Source: Halichondria panicea (lineage: Eukaryota > Porifera > Demospongiae > Suberitida > Halichondriidae). Taken from it: a DNA stretch of 64,000 nt. Under the pieces are notes generated by a model. That model made no database searches and was not told where the DNA came from. It saw only the letters and a list, made by a program, of their open reading frames with translations. The DNA is taken from positions 2,347,803 to 2,411,802 of the forward strand of contig NC_087380.1 of assembly GCF_963675165.1 (NCBI RefSeq), given 5' to 3'. Below, one piece after another: positions 1 to 19,400 of this stretch. How positions within the stretch are numbered: the first letter of the stretch is position 1; each line of letters opens with the position of its first letter. The position numbers and the translations under genes were made by a program.

Positions 1-96
1 GAGAGCACAATAAAATAAAGTGAGCAATGTATTACAAGCCTCATATACATCTTACTTGCTACTGTACTTAGCCATATTTCAATTAAATGCACTCAC

Positions 97-2908
<2,812 letters not shown>

Positions 2909-3164
2909 GATGTATCAAGTCTCTTCTTCACTTTCAAGGACTGCAAAGATGCTTTTTGTAGCCGAAGAATGTAAGCTATCCTCTCTCTACAAACTGAGCA
3001 TGCGCACTGAGCTACACGTGGCATTTGGATGTGGAGACTTTTCATTGGGCTAGATTGTAAAGACACACCTTCTCCACCACTCCCACCAAATAGTGGGAGT
3101 GGCTGCTTCCTCCTTCCTCCCCAGCAATAAATAACAAACCTCCATACCACCGTACCAGAGATCC
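2909..3164. promoter_or_regulatory. Shared divergent promoter region, calreticulin / selenoprotein J
   Basis: Only 256 bases separate the two start codons, which point away from each other, so 5' UTRs and both promoters must fit here. The stretch contains a short hairpin around CACTCCCACC...GGGAGTG (about 3080-3112) and pyrimidine-rich CTTCCTCC motifs. No clear TATA box for either gene. Promoter function is inferred from gene geometry only. Confidence 0.6.
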
Positions 3165-4829
3165 ATGGCCTCTGAGGAAGCAGTTGGATTAGAGGAGCTC
3201 CTAAAGCAAGCTCATGGGCTCCCTCCTGACAAGCAGAGAAAGGTGGCATCTATCCTAGGCTCAGTGGTGGCTGATGCAGCAGGTACACCTAGACCTAAAC
3301 CTAGCTGCAATGTTTACTGTTATTAATGTACTAAGCATACATAGTGTATTAAATATCCCTCTCTCCTCATGCTGTACTATAGAGGATAGACGTATGAAGA
3401 TACAAGAGTAGACCTAATTTAGTTGATTGAGTTTCGGCTTGTTAATTCCCCACGTATTATATTACAATAGGCCTACATGTTAAAACAAGCCGAATTGTAA
3501 TGGAATGTTTTGATCCATAGCACAACCGCTCCACTGGGTGTACAATCCTGATGCCCTGAAGAGTGCAGTGGCTGGTATTGACTGTCCTGAGTTCTTGCCC
3601 AAGTCAGCCAATCCCTTCTACTGTATACCAACTGGCAGCCAGAGTCCCTATGGTGACCAGCTCATCAATATGCTGGAATCACTCGTGGTGTCAAAAGGTG
3701 AGCACTAATACAACCATTCGGTACCATCATACCCCCGGGCCCTGGTAACGATTTATCACTTGCGCTATAGATGCACTCATTAAAACTCACATGTAGGCAT
3801 TCAAATTAACCACTGTTTTGTCTGTTTTCAAAGGTTTCAACGCCGATGATTTTGGTGAGAAGGTCTTCAAAGCATTTGGTCCTGGCTCTCCCTATGACAA
3901 TCCAGTGACTGCAGATTACGCAAAGGGTAAACAAGACAAGAGATACCCTATCCAATCAAAATGGGTAACATTTATGCTCAGTCGTTTCACCAAACTCTAT
4001 TCCGAAAAGAAAAAACTCGAGGACGAAACTGAAGAAGATACAAACGATGACCCAGACAGTATCGCTCGTTGTGTACCATTGGTTGCCCTCTACACAGGCA
4101 ATCCTGAGATGTTGAGCACAGCTTACGATGCTTGCAGTATGATACAAAGCTCTGATATCATTCTAACCATAGTCCTGGCAGCTTGTCGAGTCATGGAGCA
4201 GTATATACTTCAAGATGGGACTGAAGCTGATGGCTCCCCTCAAGTCGAGAAAGTGATTGGTGATTTGAAATCGGCAAAACGTACTTTCCCGAATGATTTG
4301 GATCTTGCAGTGTCTGGTTTCCTGGCCGACGCTCTGGCTACTAAAGAGATGACAGTTGATGAGGCCACTGCAAAGCTGGGGAAAGCATGAGGTGTGTCTG
4401 TGAGGTTATTGTTATGACTAGAATGTATTGGGGAAATTAATGCATATTTTAATGATGCATTTTTATTGAGATGTACTATAGGTACATGCATAAGCTTACA
4501 AGTCATAATTATGTATGTCTACTGTGTGTGTGTGCGTGTAGAAGTTGTACTAGTGTAATGTGTGCCCCCCCCCCACACATCTATGCACATGTACAGGTTT
4601 GCCAGGGTCCTTACAGGCGGCTGTGAGGGCTCTGTTGGATGCAGGGGACTACGAGGGACCAGTGAGACAGGTGGTACTGGCAGGGGGGTGTAACTGCTCC
4701 AGGGTCAGCTTCATTGGGGCTTGCCTCGGGGCAAAGTTTGGACTGGAGTCCATTCCAACAGAATGGATTAGGAAGACATTCTCAGCACCCCATGTTCTCA
4801 AGCTAGCTATTGAACTCGTTCAGCTTTAA
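3165..4829 (+). CDS. SELJ: Selenoprotein J / J1-crystallin-like ADP-ribosylglycohydrolase family protein with in-frame UGA
   Basis: Four exons: 3165-3282, 3521-3697, 3834-4391 and 4597-4829, giving 361 residues if the UGA at 4388-4390 is decoded as selenocysteine. The protein starts MASEEAVGLEELLKQAHGLP. It carries AAAQPLHWVYN near residue 40, ARCVPLVALYTGNPEM near 180, LAVSGFLADALATKEM near 265 and the C-terminal GGCNCSRVSFIGACLGAKFG. These are features of the J1-crystallin branch of the ADP-ribosylglycohydrolase fold. The Asp-rich metal motif (GGDTDT in active hydrolases) is replaced by GGCNCS, so hydrolase activity is doubtful. The only splice pairing that continues the family sequence places UGA two residues before LPGS: exon 3 ends GCA TGA G and exon 4 begins GT TTG CCA GGG. 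Related proteins usually have Cys around this point. A SECIS element lies 53 bases after the final stop (TAA 4827-4829). Alternative: UGA is a true stop, yielding a 283-residue truncated protein and leaving the last exon unexplained. Confidence 0.88.
4388..4390 (+). other. Candidate selenocysteine codon (UGA, residue 284)
   Basis: In-frame TGA two codons before the exon 3/4 junction, one base before the donor (TGAG|GTGTGT). The reading frame resumes exactly across the intron into a conserved C-terminal exon, with no other usable donor found ahead of the TGA. Combined with the SECIS downstream, recoding to Sec is the simplest reading. Confidence 0.85.
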
Positions 4830-4881
4830 ATTCAAATTCAAAAAACTGCAATATTTTTTGTTTGCAATCAGTGCATATTTC

Positions 4882-4930
4882 ATGACGCTTGTGTCTAAAT
4901 TCCATATTCCTGGAAGGTCACATGCTGAGG
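4882..4930 (+). promoter_or_regulatory. Type II SECIS element in the selenoprotein J 3' UTR
   Basis: All SECIS landmarks are visible. The 5' quartet ATGA is at 4882-4885 and the 3' quartet TGA at 4926-4928. Helix II pairs 4887-4896 (GCTTGTGTCT) with 4916-4925 (GGTCACATGC): seven Watson-Crick pairs, one wobble and two T-T mismatches. The conserved unpaired AA is at 4897-4898, 11 bases after the 5' quartet, which is the usual spacing. A mini-helix III, TTCC (4900-4903) with GGAA (4912-4915), makes it form II. It lies between the SelJ stop and the convergent XPB stop. Confidence 0.88.
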
Positions 4931-5078
4931 TTTTATTTTATGTCTGTGTTGTATTCACTTTTCATGTGAAGAAAATCAATTATTACAAAATGTTATACAT
5001 GATTGGTGATAATAACAATAGAGTGCACATGATTAAACTGATACGTGTGTGTACAGTTCAGAGTACAGTTCAGAGTCT

Positions 5079-10733
<5,655 letters not shown>

Positions 10734-10918
10734 GTTGTTTCACTTGCTTTGTTTGTGCTGACTCAGCGATCGAAGACCACATGGCAAAGGAATTACTCAC
10801 ATGATCGCCATCTTTATGATATTCTTGCAGTGAGTTGAGAGAGTCTAGAGCGCTAGAGCTGAAGAGAGGTACGTCTGTTGAAGCTGGTGGAGTGTACAAT
10901 TAGCGCGGTCCTGCTAAA
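10734..10918. promoter_or_regulatory. Short divergent promoter region, XPB / TDRD7-like
   Basis: 185 bases between the two start codons. Contains the palindrome-like AGAGTCTAGAGCGCTAGAGCT (about 10840-10860) and CAATTAGCGCGG just before the TDRD7-like ATG. No TATA box seen. Function inferred from head-to-head arrangement. Confidence 0.55.
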
Positions 10919-13900
10919 ATGGATTCTGCAGAGCTAATGGAGAAAACCAAAAAGGCCATACGGGCCTTGCTGATCTCGGCACCCAGAGGAGTGCCTGCAA
11001 GGTTGTTCCTAGTCGACTACAGGAAAGTTATGGGAAAAGAGTTGCCATTTCGTAACCTTGGCTTTAGAAATGTGGATGATTTTATTCGTGGCATTCCGGA
11101 CGTGCTCAGAATAGGGATGGGGGCAACTGGTGAGCCTACGTTGTTCCCCGTGGTTACGGCTCAGACGTCACAGATTGCTCGTTTTGTTGCAACGCAAAAG
11201 AAGCCGAAATTGAAGAGATCGTACATGCCACCGTCGACAATGGCTCCCAGCCGCTCAGTGAAGATGTCTGGCTTCTCCAACAAGTCTAGTTCGTACGGTC
11301 GGTCGAGGACAAGGAGCAACACGAGGAGTTTCCACCAACCAAGATATTTACTGAGTGAGCGACTATCAAGTATTTAGAATTACTTTATAGCCATCTTTGC
11401 AATATCCTATTTTTGAGTATTTTAATTAGTTTAATTGTCTGCATTAATTATTCTCTTTCTATTTTCTAACTGTATAGCAACTTTTGTTCCCCGTGCACCC
11501 AGACCCTCCTGTCCAACCATACCTCTCACGAGGGTACACCCAACCGCCCCCTCAACATAGAGGGAGGTTGGGCTCCACCCCCGGCCCCTCATATAACTCA
11601 GCAGCGGTACCTAGATCTGATTCCAGGTCTTTAATTGGTGAGCTGGTCTTTGTCTGAAAAGACTGTTATCATAATTATGTAATACATTTTTGTAGCATCT
11701 TCGCAATAAATACAATCGTTTTTCTGAGTGACAATTATATGCAAGCCACTTTTTTTAGTTATCATTGTGAAAAGTCTGTCAGCATTAATACATGTACATG
11801 TACAGCTGTATAGAGGTATAGAGGTATAGAGCTTTTGTCACGTGCATTTATTGTTTACACAAAAATTGAAACAAATGAATGAATGAACTATGATTATAAT
11901 TATATTCCCCAGGCAACCACGTCTACGCATACGCACCGCCCACCCACAGAGGAAGGATAAGCTCCACCCCCTCTTATACCTCGGCAGTGAACGAGACAAC
12001 GGTGGGGCTTGGATCTATCAGCATTGAGCCCAGGTCTCCAGTTGGTGAGTACTTCTTTGTCTAAATGATAGAATATTATTAATAAAAAGTTGCTTTTTGT
12101 TGCATTGCGAAGCTAAGTAGTTAAATACGGCTTGTTATTGTTTTGTTACTATACGTACTGTACGTGTAATTATATGCATGACATCATTATCATTGTGTTT
12201 CCTTTGCAGGAGGTCCCATGTGGAAGGATGAGTACAGCAGAGCTAAGTATCTCAGTGTCAATGATATGAGGGTCGTCCAGAGGACACTAGCCTATGATCT
12301 CGTGAGGAGACGCATTGCACCTAGTCTCAATTCTCATCACCCCCCACACACACACACACACACACACATACACACACACACCCACACACATACACACACA
12401 CACAGTTACGTACCGAAGGCTATGTATGTACTCCCTATCGGATTGATAAAGTGGGTGATGGAATCAAGTATCTTCTATATTCTGACCTGTCATCGTCTGA
12501 AACCCCATCTGATGGTAGAGGAGTATTCCCTGCTGTGATGCTCTACTTCAGAGCAAACATTTGGAATAAACGAGTAAGTGAAGATACTAACTTAACCTTT
12601 AAGACCACTTGCATGCAAGGACCACCTCTCTAGCTTTGTATACACGAAAAACTGATCTTGCATTTGTAAAAAAAACAAAAAAAACAACAACCTAAAACCA
12701 CCTTTCTATTGCATAAGACCAGTCCCAATGTTTGTGCAATTGACACGTGAAATCAACCTCTAAGAGGTGTTCAATATATTCACTGTATCATTCATTTATT
12801 AGGAACACCCAGAGTTGGCTACGATAAAACCTGCCACCAAGTTGCTGGTCTATGGGAAGCCTTTCAAGCAGATATCAGCCAAGAATGGGAGGGAAGAACC
12901 AGCCATGATGGTAAGAACACTGTTACCACACATACCGTATATGCTTGATCAGGAGCCGCGACTACTAAATGTTTCATTTTGCTGGAAGAGGAGGCTACAA
13001 CTCAAGAGAGGCCACTGTTCAAGAGCGGCGTTTATTAGCTCCAGATAATTTAGTTTGTCATCAAAAGTTGTTTTCACCTGCATAAACTACTCTGCCATGA
13101 GAAAGTCTTTGTGAAGCACTAACAAGCTGCTACTCGTAGCTACGTACATGTAGCTAGCTGCTAGTAATAATTTTTGTTGGCTGCCACGTGCAGAAATGCT
13201 AGAATCGAAGTTCACTGAGGCTACTATTTGAGAGCGGCTACTAAATGTTTCATTTTGCTAGCAAGGGAGGCTACTATTTGAGTGCAGCCTTTATACAAGA
13301 GCGGCCTCTGATCGAGCATATACGGTAACTGTGCACATGTACATTTCCTTATATGGTTATGCTCCTGTAGGCATGTACATGTAATTGTATTTACATGATA
13401 TGTACATGTACATAACAATCATCATGATAGCTATAAAGTGTGTTTCCATTCTGTCACAGGTGGTTTACTATGAAGTGGTGTCTGCATTATCAAAAGGAGG
13501 CGCTTTATCTTTCCCACCATTGCGTAGTGACAATGTGCCCTCGTCAGTCCAGCTCAGTAGACAAGTGAGGACCACGGCCAGTGTGTCCTCCCCAACTAGC
13601 AGTCAATGGACCTCTTGTCCTAGCATCCCTCCTGTTGGTCTTGTGAGTAGTTCACTCAAGCAGGCAATCCTCATGACACTAGAGCCACATAGCGAAGTGC
13701 GAGAAACACAACTGGAGACCTTGTTCACTGAAAAGACTGGGAAGGATCCTCCAAACAGATTTTTGGAAATAGCACAAAGTCTGCCTGAAGTCGTGTGTAG
13801 AAGGTAAGGCATACTGTTAGCCTGTACTTCTGTTTCAATATGAACGAACTGCATTCTAGCTGGAACAATTATAGATATGTGTAATAACTGTTTAGCTACA

Positions 13901-16406
13901 TGTACCGTATTACTAGAATATTTTGCGGGTGAAAACCTTTTGCGAATGAGCCAAATCAGCAGAAAATTTGACCCTTTGCGATCTAACTATTGCGTTCTGG
14001 CAAGGATCGTGTGTATTTACTAGTAATAATTTAGGATTTTATTGTTGCAAATTGATCAACGATCACAAAGTTCGCAAATGTTTGATGCTTGCAAAACATT
14101 CCAGTAATGCGGTATCATAGTTGTAGTACAAAATCAAATTTGTACCTATGTACACTGTAAGTGTTTGTACAGCCTCTTAGAAACGATATCTTAAATGTAC
14201 GTGTATTTGTTGCACAGAGATGCCGAGGGGCTAGTCTATTCCCTCAAGCAGTCTAGTCAGAGGCCTGCTGACTCAGCACGCCCCGACACATCACCGGCTG
14301 GTTTTGTGAGCGGTTCTCTCAAACAGAAGATTTTTAAACTACTCAAGGAGAAACCTAATGGATTATACGTGAGACACCTTCGCATGGTGTTTGAAGACAA
14401 GTACAAGAGTGAGGCTCCAATGAATTTGGCAGAGATTATCAAGAGCTTGGACTTTATCGATTATGATGGGTAGGTCCAGATAACATTGGTATCTGACAGA
14501 CCAGTGTGTATGGATTGGCTCTCCAAGCGTGCATCGTAATTAAAGTAGCTATTTTAGGGATGGTCATGAGTCAGAGAATATCCGTTCTTGTATACATGTA
14601 TGTACTGGTACTGTATATAATTCAGAGTGTCATACATTTACTTTGTCATTTGCACACGGGCCCAATCATCTCATGTTTCTCTTCATACAGAAGCAGTAAC
14701 CCAGAACACCCGATGGTGTACCTCAAGACTGATGCCTCCACACCCACTGAGCCCACTCCACCCGCCTCACCTTTGACCCTTGTCCTGCCAAGCAGTGTGG
14801 AGTTCGACATTGACACAGAGATTTTTGACGTTACGATAACATTTGTCAATAGTGTCACTAGTTTCTATGTCCAGATGATCGGGAGTGACTACTCAGTAAG
14901 TTGTGTGTTAGGTCCCCCTCTATACTACAGTATCCATAGCATGTGTTTGGACTTGTGTTAGCAGACCACCTCTTTATTACAGCCACTGCTGGTCTGCCCA
15001 ATGACTGCTAAACCTGTAGAAATTTTAAGTGTAAATGCCACATTTTCTTAGTCACAGTGACAGGAATTTCAGTCGCTGTTTGTCTTACTCACACACAGGA
15101 CAAGTTTGCGGAGATGATGCAGAAAATGAACGCCTATTTGGGAAAGCACGCCCAAAAACTAAGTAAGGATGATGGGGGGGCAGCGTTGTTAGTGTTGTCA
15201 ACTTGATATTCTTCTTCCCCTTTACGTCCTCCTCACTCCTCTCATCACTGCTAGAGCTTTCAGATATCACCAGTTTCCTTGTGCCTTTTCTCACTATAGG
15301 AGTGTCTAAATAATTGGTATTGAGTGATGAACACATTTTCTTTCTTCTCCAGAGCATCCAGTGGCGGTGGACGATATGTACGGCTTCCTGTGGGACGACG
15401 GTGGCGGTGACAAGTTATGGTGTCGGGCAGTGGTGGGCTCGCTGAGTGATAACAAGGCCCAGGTGCTCTTCCCGGATTATGGCAACGGTGACCTGGTGGA
15501 TGTGCACGCCCTCAGGGAACTACCACCTCCCTTTTACCAACTCCCATTTCAGGTGAGGGTTTGACGATCGAAATCGAGTTGAGAGGTTGATTTTACTTTA
15601 TTCGTGGTTACTATGCATGTGACCCTCCACTGTGTGTATTGTACTGTGCATATATAAAATGCAACAGGCGTGTTTTATTATGTACATGTATATTGTATAT
15701 CGATTTTTTTTCAGTGCTTGTGTTTTTGTTGCTGTGTAACTCCTCCCCTCCCCTCAGGCTGTTCAGTGCTGTCTCCACGATCTCATTGATAATGATGAGA
15801 TCAACTCACAATTCAATGAGCTGATCAGTGGGGCCAGCTACACAGCACAGGTCATGGACAGGTGGGCAGGCACACACAGCTAGCATTGCATCATTGTACC
15901 TGCTATCTGTATTAGTGTTGTATCATATTGCATGTCATTGTGGATGGGTCTGGCTCTATAGTGGTCGTGGTCAGTATTGCATGTCATTGCGGGGCTGTAT
16001 TTATAGAAGGGGGCCTGCTAATTGATGATTAAAGAAAATTTGTTTCGTACCTTGTACAGTAAATACTGTACAAATACTGTACACTGCCACTATATTGACA
16101 GTGTTGACCCTGCCACTCGCTGCAGGTCTGGCTCCAGGGTGTCGGTGGAGCTGATGGACTCTGACCCTGCCGTGCACGAGACCATCAACAGCATCCTCCT
16201 CAGAGCCACCCACCCTATCTCAACATTAGAGCCACACCTACCAGAGGTGTGTGGACATTGTGTTATTGTAATTATTGTTTTTCATACTTTTGTTAGTGTA
16301 ATAGAACAAAGGCATGTATTTGAATACTTGGTGCAATAGAGTAGCCTGATAATACAGTGCAGCACTGTTACATGTCACACACCCACACTGCACACACACG
16401 CCCACA

Positions 16407-16439
<33 letters not shown>

Positions 16440-19400
16440 GCACACACACACCCACACCCACACACACAGCTCGGGGAGCCGATGGTGCCTGTGGAGCTAA
16501 CAGATATAGACCTGGAGGGTGTGATAGCACTCCAGGTGCAGGGCCCAGGGCTCAACCAACTACAGCAGCTCATGGCCATCATCAACAATGTCTACCTGGA
16601 CAAGGTACACATCAAGTGCACGTATATGTATAATTACAATCCATTATACTAACTTCACTCACTCTCTCTCGTTCTTTTTTACCTCCAGGAGGCAGGGCCG
16701 AACGACAAGGTCACGGAGGTCAAAAAGGGGTCGCTGTATTGTGCTCAGTATGATGACAAGTGGTATCGGGTGGAGGTCACAAAGGTCATCAGCTTGAAGG
16801 AGGTCAGGACTGCAACAGCTTCATGCACATAATATCAAACTCTGTCTTTAAGTAGTTGTAGCAAAGTTTTGTAGTCTTGAAATGTGCTTGTCCTGCCAGT
16901 ATCTGCGCATGCATGCTGTAGTTTGCATGGGGTAACTTTTGAGAGCTCAGAAGCGCACGTGGTACATATATTTTGTTTGTAAAAGTTACCGCTATTTGTG
17001 TCAGGTGACTGTACACTATGTGGACTATGGCAATGAGGATGACTTACTGACTAATGACCTGAGGGCACCTGTCAAGGATGAGCTGTTCTCACTGCCCTTT
17101 CAGGTGGGCTCTCTATAACTACATACATGTATGCTATACTGACCCCCCCTCGCCCCCCCAGGCTGTGAAATGCACCCTCGCCGGGTTACCCCCAGAGGGG
17201 GGCAAGTGGACAGAGGCGGCCATCAATCACGTCTGGGATAAGGAAGAGAACCTCAATGTGTCTGTGAGTGTACCAGCCTTTTAAGTTGCACACCTTTTTT
17301 GTAATTATGCATGCTCATAAATTATAGCTATCTTACTATCTTTTTGCCTCTACTGTATATTAACAAGGGCGTATAAAAGAAGAGAGGGCATGCAACTCCA
17401 CTATCAGTACACGTAGCTAGCAGAGTTCAAACGTGGGCGGAGGAATGTGTGCATTTGCATGAAGTGCTAAAAATAGAAATTTCATTTCATACACAGTCAT
17501 GCACATTCATCCGCCCACGTTTGAACTCTGCTCATATAGGAGTTGCATGCCCTCTCTTCTTTTATACGCCCTTTAATAGCGTACCATTAGAGCCTCTGAT
17601 AATATAATGTACTGACCCTTAACATTATACCAGTCAAATATATAAATTAGGGCCGAGAATGAGATCCCCCAACATACGGGCATAATGATAACCACAGGGG
17701 CCCCTCACTCAGTACTCCCCCAAAACCTAATCGCAGTCACGTGACCCACAATGCCTGGTACAAGTATTGTGACTGACCTACATGTGTTGCTTTTCATAGG
17801 TGGTGCAGAGTGGGTCTGGAGGGACTCTCCCCAGTGTCACCCTCACACTGTGTGCTGATGGGGAGGAGCTCAATCTCAACCACTGGCTCGCTGAACAACC
17901 CGACTTGTTCTTCGATCGGTACATGCAGTGGTGTAGTCCCAGTGCTAGGTCGTGGTTGTATAGAGGTGACCTTTGTTGAGGGGTTGCTTAAATTGTATAT
18001 AAACTGTTTGTTTAGAACCGAGATGCCTGGCCTTTATATCGCATATGGTCTTCCTTCATGGGTGGCAGTTAAGAGGCGTCCAACTGTACATGCTCAATAC
18101 ATATACATGGCTGCTTTGTCTGTTAAACAGAACTGTACAAATGGAACTATTATTTCAAACTGTATGTATCTCCGACTCGTTCTGTACATATTTTTCATCA
18201 TTGTCTCGTTCACATTCTTGTAATTTGCCTCAGGGAAGAGCCGTTAGAGTCACAGTTGACTGAACTCGAGTGTGTAACCAGTTGCCCAGTCAGCACATCA
18301 GATGGCACGCTGTTCTCCCCCCACACTCCACAGAGCACCCCCTCACCAGCCACACCCGTCACGTCCCCACCACCTGAGCTGCCCACTATGCCATGTGCCA
18401 GTTTAACCCTCAGTGAGCTGTCACAGGTGATGCTATCATGGACTGAGTCTCCCAGCAACTTTGTAGTAAGTTACACTTCATTTCAGAGGAGGTACGACAC
18501 GCGGTTAAGCTCACGTGGCTGGTATGTCTTGATTGAGGCAAGAAAGACAAAGAAGTCGTTAAAAATGCATTCCAATGACGACATTCAACTGGTGGCAAGT
18601 AAGCGCCATAAAGAAACAAGTTGAGAGCATAAAACTCAGTGAATTTGTTGCTAGAGTTTTACAAGTAGAGATCAGATTTGTTGTAAGAACCAAGGCTCAG
18701 ATGTTGGCAGTGATCCTATTCTGAATGCAGGCACAGAACACTTATTAAATACTCTAAAACAGAATTACACTAAAAACAATAATATCTCAAAATCTAAGTG
18801 GTGGTTGAAACTGGTTGAAAAGCTATTTCACATCAGTATAAGCCCAGCAATCAACTATCCTGATCTTAGAAACATCAAGTGTATTTCTTGAAAGATACAT
18901 ACCAAACCAAATCCACTATCAAAGTACACAGTCTTGAATGATATTCATGCACAAGTTAATGAGATTCATAATCTTTTTGGCTGGTCATGTGACCGTGTCG
19001 TACCTCCTCTGACTTCATTTATTACCGTATAGCGGGTAATTTTCGTGGGGTAAAATATCCGTTATTTTCGTGGGCAAGCTGGCCTCCACGAAATTTTAAC
19101 GTAGACGTGGCTTACTGGAACGTAAGAATGCAGGCAGACAACCAGAATTTTTACTCACGAAAACCACCGTTTCTCGAGTTGAACGAATTAATTACCCCAC
19201 GAAAATTACCCGCTATACGGTATGCGAGTTTCTTTATCAGTACATAAATATTGTACTACAAAATCTTAGCATACATGTACGTGTAGTTCTGGGGGTGGAA
19301 ATTTGCAGAGTTTGATTGACTTGTTGTTATTTGTATTAAATGCTTTGCTCTTCTTTGCAGGTCCAGCTCTCTGAAAATCTTGCGCCTCTAGAATCGATGA

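Noticed and set aside
3818-4390. Reading the SelJ exon 3 frame as a gene of its own ending at TGA 4388-4390
   Set aside because: The splice acceptor at 3833 and upstream exons fit the family. Continuation into 4597-4829 and the SECIS make TGA a selenocysteine codon more likely than a stop.
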